From assembly GCA_030539415.1 (NCBI GenBank), contig JAUNSE010000138.1:1-5836 (forward strand): a DNA stretch of 5,836 nt, given 5' to 3'. Of this stretch, positions 1 to 5,222 are shown one piece after another. A model generated the notes under the pieces. It searched no databases, was not told the DNA's origin, and saw only the letters and a list, made by a program, of their open reading frames with translations. The stretch comes from Desulfovibrionaceae bacterium. GTDB taxonomy: Bacteria; Desulfobacterota; Desulfovibrionia; Desulfovibrionales; Desulfovibrionaceae. The translations under genes and the position numbers were made by a program. The stretch's first letter is position 1. The number at the start of each line of letters is the position of its first letter.

Positions 1-1851
1 AGCGGCTTTCGCCTCGTCGGTGCGAGCGAAGGCGCGGCGCAGCTCGTCGTGCACATTGGCATAGGTGGCCACTGTGGAACGCACGTTGATGCCTATGGGC
101 GAGGCGTCGATAAGGCGCACGCGGCGTATGCCGGGGGCCGTGACGCCCTGCACGTGGGCGGGCAGGGGAGAGCCCGCGGTCAGCGCCTGCAGGGCCGGCA
201 CCAGCGTCTCAAGCACCAGGGTGGTCTTGCCCGAGCCCGAGACGCCGGTCACCACGGTGAGGCGGCCCAGGGGAAAGTCCGCCGCGAGCGGGCGGACCGT
301 GTGGATGGCGCCGGCCTCGAGATGGATGCGCCCCCTGGCGAAGACCTCGCTCTCAGGCAGGTCGTTCGGGGCGGGGGCACCGTCCTTCAGGAAGGGGCCT
401 ATGCGCGAGGCAGGATTGGCAATGATGTCTTCGACCGTGCCCTCGCAGACAACGGTCCCGCCCTTCGCGCCGGCCTCCGGTCCCATCTCGGTGATCCAGT
501 CGGCCTCCCTCAGAATGAGGCTTTCGTGGTCTACCAGCAGGACCGTGTTGCCGTCGGCCACAAGATCGCGCATCACATTGTTGAGCCCTGCGATGTTGGC
601 CGGATGCAGGCCTATTGAGGGCTCGTCCAGCACGTAGAGGACGCCTGTGGTGCGGTTGCGCACGGCTCTGGCGAGCTGCATGCGCTGCCGCTCGCCGGTG
701 GAGAGGGTGGAGGCGGCCCGGTCCAGGGAGAGGTAGGAGAGCCCGAGCTCGGAGAGCCTGCGGGCGGTCAGCCGGAAGGAGGCGCAGATGGATTTCGCCA
801 TGGGCCGCATGGCCTCGGGCAGGGAGTCGGGCACCCCGTCCACCCAGACGGAGAGCTCGGCAAGGGGCAGGCGGCAGACCTCGTCCAGGGAGAGGCCGCG
901 CACGCGCGGCGCCCTGGCCTCGGCGCTGAGGCGCGTGCCGCTGCAGTCAGGGCAGAGGTCTTCCTTCAGGAAGCGCTCAACCCGCTTCATGCCCTTCTCG
1001 TCCTTCACCTTGGAGAGGGCGTTCTCCACCGTGCGCACGGCGGAGAAGTAGGTGAAGTCCAGCACGCAGGTGTCCTCGGTGTTCTTCGCCCGGTAGAGGA
1101 TGTGCCTCTTCTCGGCCGGACCGTCCATGACAATGGCCTTCTCCCGGTCGGTCAGGTCGCGGTAGGGCACGTCCGTGCGCACGCCCATGGCCCGGCACAC
1201 ATCCTTCATGAGCGACCACATGAGACTGTTCCAGGGGGCCACGCAGCCCTCGTCGATGGTGAGCGACTCGTCCGGCACGAGCGAGGCCCGGTCCACCGAG
1301 CGCACAAAGCCCGTGCCGCAGCACGTCCGGCAGGCTCCCTGGCTGTTGAAGGCCAGCATCTCGGCGCTGGGCGCCATGAATTCCGCGCCGCAGACAGGGC
1401 AGACCAGCGGCCGCTCGGCGGCGACATTGAGGGAGGGGGCGACCATGTGCCCGTTCGGGCAGCGGTGGCTCGCGAGACGGGAGAACATGAGGCGCAGCGA
1501 ATTCAGAAGCTCCGTGCCGGTGCCGAAGGTGGAGCGCATGCCCGGCACGCCCGGGCGCTGGCGCAGGGCGAGGGCCGCGGGAATGTGCAGGACCTCGTCC
1601 ACGTCGGGCCTGGCCGCCTGGGTCAGGCGCCGGCGCGTGTAGGTGGAGAGGGCCTCGAGATACCGGCGCGAGCCCTCGGCGTAGAGCACGCCCAGGGCCA
1701 GGGAGGACTTGCCCGAGCCCGAGACGCCGGCTATGGCCGCGATGCCGTTCAGGGGGATGTCGACATCGATGTTCTGCAGATTGTGCAGGCGCGCCCCGCG
1801 GACCTCGATTTTCTCCGGGGCCCGCCGGCCCCTGCCGTGCGAATGATCCAT
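1..1851 (-). CDS. uvrA: UvrA-family excinuclease ATPase lacking the UvrB-binding insert (3' end outside window)
   Basis: This is a DNA-binding ABC-type ATPase of the UvrA family. The frame is open for 617 codons to the left edge, so the C-terminus is missing. Visible: Walker A GVSGSGKSS (residues 42-50); CPVC/CRTC zinc-finger cysteines (151, 154, 174, 177); a CPDC pair (300, 303); signature LSTGE (383-387); Walker B region LDEPSIGLHP (from 408); second Walker A GVSGSGKTT (536-544); then a SPIG...RST segment matching the second Q-loop region. Only about 20 residues separate C131 of the RCP motif from C151. In E. coli UvrA this interval holds the UvrB-binding domain of over 100 residues. That absence resembles class II UvrA (UvrA2, DrrC-like), so a role in drug or DNA-damage tolerance is inferred rather than classical UvrABC repair. 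The first signature reads LSTGE instead of LSGGE. The ATG at 1851 follows a strong GGAGGAG. The antiporter gene lies upstream on the same strand, behind a terminator. Confidence 0.93.
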   Translation of the reverse strand, partial: MDHSHGRGRRAPEKIEVRGARLHNLQNIDVDIPLNGIAAIAGVSGSGKSSLALGVLYAEGSRRYLEALSTYTRRRLTQAARPDVDEVLHIPAALALRQRPGVPGMRSTFGTGTELLNSLRLMFSRLASHRCPNGHMVAPSLNVAAERPLVCPVCGAEFMAPSAEMLAFNSQGACRTCCGTGFVRSVDRASLVPDESLTIDEGCVAPWNSLMWSLMKDVCRAMGVRTDVPYRDLTDREKAIVMDGPAEKRHILYRAKNTEDTCVLDFTYFSAVRTVENALSKVKDEKGMKRVERFLKEDLCPDCSGTRLSAEARAPRVRGLSLDEVCRLPLAELSVWVDGVPDSLPEAMRPMAKSICASFRLTARRLSELGLSYLSLDRAASTLSTGERQRMQLARAVRNRTTGVLYVLDEPSIGLHPANIAGLNNVMRDLVADGNTVLLVDHESLILREADWITEMGPEAGAKGGTVVCEGTVEDIIANPASRIGPFLKDGAPAPNDLPESEVFARGRIHLEAGAIHTVRPLAADFPLGRLTVVTGVSGSGKTTLVLETLVPALQALTAGSPLPAHVQGVTAPGIRRVRLIDASPIGINVRSTVATYANVHDELRRAFARTDEAKAA

Positions 1852-1853
1852 TG

Positions 1854-1860
1854 CTCCTCC
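1854..1860 (-). promoter_or_regulatory. Ribosome binding site of the uvrA-like gene
   Basis: On the minus strand GGAGGAG sits two bases before the ATG at 1851, with the GGAGG core four bases upstream. This near-perfect SD fixes the start and implies efficient initiation. Confidence 0.75.
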
Positions 1861-1880
1861 GTCTGCCCGCCCTGAGGGGG

Positions 1881-1900
1881 CCGGGCCCGCGCGGGCCCGG
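1881..1900. repeat. Perfect 20-bp GC palindrome upstream of uvrA
   Basis: CCGGGCCCGCGCGGGCCCGG equals its own reverse complement. It lies between the antiporter terminator and the uvrA ribosome binding site, 20 bases from the latter. Neither side has a T-run, so it is not a typical terminator by itself. It may be a protein-binding site, an mRNA leader hairpin, or a second arm of the adjacent terminator. In a GC-rich genome such palindromes can also arise without function. Confidence 0.6.
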
Positions 1901-1940
1901 GAAAGAAAGACGGACGGCCGGAGCGCGCCCCGGCCGTCCG
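1901..1940 (-). terminator. Rho-independent terminator of the antiporter gene
   Basis: CGGACGGCCGG (1911-1921) and CCGGCCGTCCG (1930-1940) form a perfect 11-bp stem with an 8-base loop. On the minus strand it is followed by TCTTTCTTTC (1910-1901). The stem begins 30 bases after the antiporter stop at 1971. This should separate antiporter transcription from uvrA. An alternative TCCGAA/TTCGGA pairing at about 1938-1959 overlaps its base and could compete. Confidence 0.8.
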
Positions 1941-1970
1941 AAAGGAAGTCCGTTCGGATACAAGGCCCGC

Positions 1971-4037
1971 CTAGTCGGCGGATTCGGCCCTGGCGGCCGG
2001 GCTGGCAGGCACGGTGACGCCGGTATCACCGTCCTCGTCGTCATCCACGTCGCGGCTCGTCATCTTCAGACCGTCGCCGTTGTTCAGGCGCTCCCTGGCC
2101 GTGTAGACCTCGTCGGTCTTGCAGAAGATGTACAGAATGTCGCCGGGCTGGAGCACGAAGGAGCCGTCCGGGGAGGTGGTCAGCACCTTGTCGCGGGACA
2201 CGGCCACAATGGTGAGGCCGAGCCGGCGGCGGATGTTGCCCTCAAGCAGGCTCTTGCCGGCATAGGGGGAGCCCGGGTCCAGCTTGATGGCGCAGACGCC
2301 GAGATCGGGCAGGCGGCTCACGAAGGCGCCGATATCCGAGGAGTGGGCGCGCCGGCGTATGCTCGAGTAGTAGTTCTGGCGCAGCTGCTGGGCCATGCGG
2401 GTGACGTCCTGGGAGGGCAGCAGGTAGGCGGTGAGCGTCTGGCAGAAGGTCTCTATGCCGGCCTCGAACTCCTCGGCCACAACCCTGTTGGCGCCGAGGC
2501 CGTAGAGCTTCTCGATTTCGGTCACGAAGCGCGTCCTGGCGATGATGGTCAGGTCCGGATTGGCCTTGCGGGCGTTGGAGACGATGGCGCGCACGGCCAT
2601 GGTGTCCGAGATGGCGATGGCCAGCACGCGCGCGTGCTCCACGCCCTGGCCCTCCAGGATGACGGGCTGGCTGGCGTCGCCGTAGGAGATGGGTTCGCGG
2701 CTCTGGAAGTTGCTGACGGTCTCGGGATTCATCTCCAGGATGGTGTACCTGATGTGCAGGTTCCTGGCGGCCTTGGCCAGCTGCTTGCCGGTGAAGCCGA
2801 AGCCCACGATGATGATGTGGTCCTGCAGGTCCGAGGAAGCAGTCTCCTTTTCCTCGACTGCCCGCACGGGCTGGCCGAGCAGGCCGGCAACGCGCTTGGA
2901 GAAGCCGGGCGCCGCGGCGATGAGGGCCGGAGTCAGCATCATGGTGACAACGCTCAGGGCCAGGAAGAACTGATGCGACTCGGAGGACATGAGGCCGGCC
3001 GAGACGCCGGAGGCGGCCAGCACGAAGGAGAACTCGCCGACCTGGGAGAGGCAGAGCGAGGTGCGGATGGCCGTGCGCAGGGGGTAGCCCTGCACCAGGA
3101 CGGCGGGCATGGTCAGCAGGGTCTTGAGCACGATGTAGACGGCAACGCAGCCCAGAATGGTCAGCAGGTGCTCGGCCACGAAGCGCACGTCGAGCATCAT
3201 GCCCACGGTGATGAAGAAGAGGCTCAGGAAGACGTCGCGGTAGGGCATGATGTCGGCCACGGCCGACATGGCGAAGCGCGAGCGGGCGAGCATGAGGCCG
3301 GCCAGGAAGGCGCCGAGCGAGAAGGACATGCCGAGCGCCTCGGTGATGGTGGCAAAGCCCAGGCACATGCACAGCGTGGTCAGGAGCAGCAGCTCGCTCG
3401 AGCGCGTGCGCACGACGGCGTTGAGCAGCCTGTCAAGGGCGTACTTGAGAAAGAGGTACATCACCACGGCCATGGCGGCGACCTTGCCCAGAGCCACGGC
3501 GACGGCCAGGGGCGTGATCTGCATGGTGCCGGCCAGCAGGGGCACCAGCAGCATCATGGGCGCCACCAGCATGTCCTGGAAGACCAGGATGGCCAGGGAG
3601 AGGCGGCCCACCGGAGTGGCGGTGATGCCCTTCTGCTGAAAGATCTGCAGCACGATGGCCGAGGAGGAGAGGGCCAGCAGACAGCCCCAGAAGATGCCCT
3701 GGGTGAAGTCGCTGAAAAAGGCCATCACCGCGGCGCAGGCGGCCAGTATGAGGCCTATCTGCAGGCTGCCGCCCAGGAAGACCGGGCGCTTGAGGCGGTG
3801 CAGGACCTCGCCGGAGAGCTCCATGCCGATGGTGAACATAAGCATGGCCACGCCGAGGTCGGCGACGTCCTCGATGAATTCGATGTCGTGCACAAGGCCG
3901 AGCAGGGAGGGGCCGGCCAGAACGCCGGTCAGCAGGAAGCCCACGATGACCGGAAGCTTGAAGCGGGTGCAGACGATGTTGACCAGAACGGCCAGAAGAA
4001 AGATGACAAGTATCTGAGTGAGTATTGTTGCTGCCAT
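1971..4037 (-). CDS. CPA2 (Kef-type) monovalent cation:proton antiporter with RCK-N and RCK-C domains
   Basis: An inner-membrane transporter of 688 residues, predicted to exchange K+ or Na+ for protons. Residues 1-385 are strongly hydrophobic with roughly a dozen membrane segments, in the Na_H_Exchanger fold. The motif FQD at 153-155 matches the Q-D pair in the ion-binding core of Kef proteins, and SQVGEFSFVL (331-340) is also typical of the family. Residues about 404-525 form an RCK-N (TrkA-N) Rossmann domain with GFGFTG (412-417) and E435 ending the second strand, as expected for nucleotide binding. Residues about 575-650 resemble RCK-C (TrkA-C), which E. coli KefB/KefC lack. The tail has an acidic run, DVDDDEDGD (663-671). 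The ATG at 4037 is supported by the start of the first membrane helix; its SD is weak (AAGAG five bases away, AGGA thirteen). The gene is divergent from the nitroreductase and ends in its own terminator. K+ versus Na+ specificity cannot be read from the sequence. Confidence 0.95.
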   Translation of the reverse strand: MAATILTQILVIFLLAVLVNIVCTRFKLPVIVGFLLTGVLAGPSLLGLVHDIEFIEDVADLGVAMLMFTIGMELSGEVLHRLKRPVFLGGSLQIGLILAACAAVMAFFSDFTQGIFWGCLLALSSSAIVLQIFQQKGITATPVGRLSLAILVFQDMLVAPMMLLVPLLAGTMQITPLAVAVALGKVAAMAVVMYLFLKYALDRLLNAVVRTRSSELLLLTTLCMCLGFATITEALGMSFSLGAFLAGLMLARSRFAMSAVADIMPYRDVFLSLFFITVGMMLDVRFVAEHLLTILGCVAVYIVLKTLLTMPAVLVQGYPLRTAIRTSLCLSQVGEFSFVLAASGVSAGLMSSESHQFFLALSVVTMMLTPALIAAAPGFSKRVAGLLGQPVRAVEEKETASSDLQDHIIIVGFGFTGKQLAKAARNLHIRYTILEMNPETVSNFQSREPISYGDASQPVILEGQGVEHARVLAIAISDTMAVRAIVSNARKANPDLTIIARTRFVTEIEKLYGLGANRVVAEEFEAGIETFCQTLTAYLLPSQDVTRMAQQLRQNYYSSIRRRAHSSDIGAFVSRLPDLGVCAIKLDPGSPYAGKSLLEGNIRRRLGLTIVAVSRDKVLTTSPDGSFVLQPGDILYIFCKTDEVYTARERLNNGDGLKMTSRDVDDDEDGDTGVTVPASPAARAESAD

Positions 4038-4097
4038 GAAAACTCTTGTTTCCTTGGTCGCTGCCGGGGGAGGGACAGGGTGAGGTGCTTGGTTTCG

Positions 4098-4178
4098 TCC
4101 GGAGCGCGTCCGGAAGGGGGACCGGGGGATGGACGGGAGAGCCGTGGCCCGAACCGTCCCGAGGGACGCGGATTCGGG
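4098..4178 (-). other. Two small inverted repeats in the antiporter 5' leader
   Basis: TCCGGA-GCGCG-TCCGGA (4098-4114) can fold with a 5-base loop. A nested hairpin at 4148-4178 pairs CCCGAA with TTCGGG (outer) and CGTCCC with GGGACG (inner). Both lie 60-140 bases upstream of the antiporter start and would be in its leader if transcription starts further upstream. No known riboswitch is recognised, and GC-rich sequence makes small hairpins common. Confidence 0.3.
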
Positions 4179-4253
4179 CGGGTGCGGCGCGCCGGGGACG
4201 CATTTCCCGCAGAAGACACCTTACACTTGCGGCCGGCAATGTGCCAGATCGTT

Positions 4254-4476
4254 TTTTGCGTGATCGCGCGGCTCTCCTTGTGAAAAGAGAGGCGAACGTC
4301 ATGAATCGGAAAATCCGCTCGTTACAATCCGCCCCGAACTTGTGAAAGGCACAGGCAGAACGGCGCCCCCATGCGGCCTCTCCATGGCAAATCTTCAGGA
4401 ACTTGTGAAGAAAGTTTGCGGCAGGCATTGCGCACAACGGCATTTTGCGTGATACTCTCCGTGAACTTGTGAAAAA
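4254..4476. repeat. Four-copy CTTGTGAAA array at ~63-bp steps in the divergent intergenic region
   Basis: CTTGTGAAA or CTTGTGAAG starts at 4277, 4339, 4402 and 4466, giving steps of 62, 63 and 64 bp, close to six DNA helical turns. Copies 2-4 extend to GAACTTGTGAA. The first and last copies are each preceded by an identical TTTTGCGTGAT block (4254-4264 and 4443-4453) with exactly 12 bases between, and these two bipartite elements are 189 bp apart (3 x 63). The array sits between two divergent genes, 217 bp from the antiporter start and 122 bp from the nitroreductase start. The layout fits a regulator bound on one face of the DNA, but no family is assigned: the sites are direct repeats without dyad symmetry. 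The region from 4038 to 4597 holds no convincing protein gene. Confidence 0.7.
4428..4456 (+). promoter_or_regulatory. Possible sigma-70 promoter of the nitroreductase gene
   Basis: TTGCGC (4428-4433) and GATACT (4451-4456) are separated by 17 bases. They match the -35 consensus in three positions and the -10 consensus in four. The -10 overlaps the TTTTGCGTGAT block, and the predicted start at about 4463 falls at the fourth CTTGTGAAA copy, so a factor bound to the array could affect it. The match is weak and other promoters are possible. Confidence 0.22.
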
Positions 4477-4525
4477 TGAGTTCTGTCTGCTGCGGCCGCA
4501 CTGACAGCGGCAGTCTCCGTCCCCT

Positions 4526-4550
4526 GCCCGCGGGCGCGCCGGCCGGCGCG
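4526..4550. repeat. Overlapping GC palindromes in the nitroreductase leader
   Basis: GCCCGCGGGC (4526-4535) and CGCGCCGGCCGGCGCG (4535-4550) are each perfect palindromes sharing one base. They lie about 50 bases before the nitroreductase start, probably within its mRNA leader. No T-run follows, so a terminator is unlikely. Function is unknown and may be nil. Confidence 0.4.
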
Positions 4551-4582
4551 TCTGCCCACCCGCAGTACCTGAACATACCCCT

Positions 4583-4588
4583 GAGGTG
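4583..4588 (+). promoter_or_regulatory. Ribosome binding site that fixes the nitroreductase start
   Basis: GAGGTG lies nine bases before the ATG at 4598. The upstream in-frame GTG at 4586 overlaps this site and has no good SD of its own, so ATG 4598 is preferred. Confidence 0.65.
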
Positions 4589-4597
4589 AAGAGAACT

Positions 4598-5104
4598 ATG
4601 GAATTTTTTGAAGCGCTCGAAACGAGGCGCAGCATCCGCTCCTTCCTCCCCGACCCGATTTCCGAGGCGGACATCGCGAAAATGATCAAGGCCGGCAGCC
4701 TTGCCCCGAGCGCCATGAACAAGCAGCCCTGGCACTTTGTCGTGGTCACCGACAGGGCCGTGCTGGACGAGCTGTCCGTGCGCCATCCCCACTGCAGGTT
4801 TGCGGACGAGGCGCCTCTGGCCATCGTGGTGGCCGGCGAGCCCGATTCCGTCACCGGCGACTTCTGGATTCAGGACTGCTCCGCCGCGACAGAGAACATT
4901 CTGCTGGCCGCCAGAGCCCTGGGCATCGCCTCGGTGTGGTGCGGCGTGCATCCGGTCAAGGACCGCGTCGACGCGGTCAGCGCCGTGCTGAAGCTCCCCC
5001 CGCACATCATTCCGCTGAGCCTCATCGTGCTCGGCCGCACGAGCAAGGAATTCACCACGGCCCACAGGGGCAATCCCTTCAAGGTGCACCGCAACTCCTG
5101 GTAG
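4598..5104 (+). CDS. Nitroreductase-family FMN oxidoreductase
   Basis: A complete 168-residue cytoplasmic flavoprotein, expected to bind FMN as a dimer and to reduce nitro or quinone-like substrates with NAD(P)H. Seen: the N-terminal RRSIRSF segment (residues 10-16), whose arginines contact FMN phosphate in the family; APSAMNKQPWHF (36-47), the usual flavin-binding loop; and QDCSAATENILLAARALGI (92-110) followed by SVWCGV, the conserved helix and strand of the fold. PLSLIVLG near 139-146 and a C-terminal NPFKVHRNSW complete the pattern. At under 170 residues it belongs to the small nitroreductase group rather than the ~217-residue NfsB type. Start ATG 4598 is chosen over GTG 4586 because of the SD position. 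It is divergent from the antiporter and convergent with the PII-like gene, so it is probably monocistronic. The physiological substrate is not evident. Confidence 0.95.
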   Translation: MEFFEALETRRSIRSFLPDPISEADIAKMIKAGSLAPSAMNKQPWHFVVVTDRAVLDELSVRHPHCRFADEAPLAIVVAGEPDSVTGDFWIQDCSAATENILLAARALGIASVWCGVHPVKDRVDAVSAVLKLPPHIIPLSLIVLGRTSKEFTTAHRGNPFKVHRNSW

Positions 5105-5112
5105 CGGGCGCC

Positions 5113-5127
5113 GGCCGCGGAGCGGCC
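5113..5127. other. Short GC hairpin after the nitroreductase stop
   Basis: GGCCGC and GCGGCC form a perfect 6-bp stem around GGA, nine bases after the nitroreductase stop. No T-run follows on the plus strand. It could stabilise the 3' end of the mRNA or assist termination together with the longer stem downstream. Confidence 0.35.
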
Positions 5128-5151
5128 CGCGCTGAAATGCGAGACGAAAGA

Positions 5152-5191
5152 GCAGGGTCTGTCCGGAACATGTGTTCCGGGCAGACCCTGC
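5152..5191. terminator. Bidirectional terminator between convergent genes
   Basis: The arms at 5152-5170 and 5173-5191 are complementary over 19 positions with one C/T difference (a G:U or A:C pair, depending on strand). The centre is ACATGTGT. On the minus strand TCTTTCGTCTC follows, so it best serves the PII-like gene, whose stop is at 5223. On the plus strand the tail is poor in T, but the stem could still stop nitroreductase transcripts. Confidence 0.75.
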
Positions 5192-5222
5192 CGCATTCTG
5201 CGCCGTTCGGACCGGGAGGAGG

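Noticed and set aside
977..2044. 355-codon minus-strand frame overlapping uvrA
   Set aside because: It is the shifted frame of uvrA; it is dominated by R/G/P/H, and all UvrA motifs lie in the other frame.
4231..4246. Sigma-54 promoter on the minus strand for the antiporter
   Set aside because: TGGCAC matches the -24 element, but the TTGC lies one base after it instead of five, and the correctly spaced position reads CGGC.
1851..4283. 810-codon plus-strand open frame across the antiporter gene
   Set aside because: It is antisense to a clear membrane transporter, is rich in H/G/A/E/Q as expected from reading GC-rich DNA backwards, and has no recognisable domain.
4254..4476. CRISPR array
   Set aside because: The 62-64 bp period fits, but the repeated core is only 9-12 bases and varies, unlike near-identical 24-37 base CRISPR repeats. 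No cas gene is present.
4277..4476. Rex (TTGTGAA-N4-TTCACAA) or CRP-type sites
   Set aside because: The half-site word TTGTGAA is present, but no copy has the inverted partner at the right distance; the copies are direct repeats only.
4402..4476. DnaA boxes or iterons of an origin
   Set aside because: The reverse complements TTCTTCACA and TTTTTCACA match the DnaA box at only seven of nine positions, and there is no AT-rich unwinding region or rep/dnaA gene.
4586..4597. GTG start at 4586 for the nitroreductase
   Set aside because: The GTG overlaps the SD sequence that serves ATG 4598, and the family N-terminus aligns from the ATG.
3433..4854. 473-codon minus-strand frame across the intergenic region
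   Set aside because: It overlaps both the antiporter (shifted frame) and the nitroreductase (antisense), has no domain, and is explained by low stop frequency.
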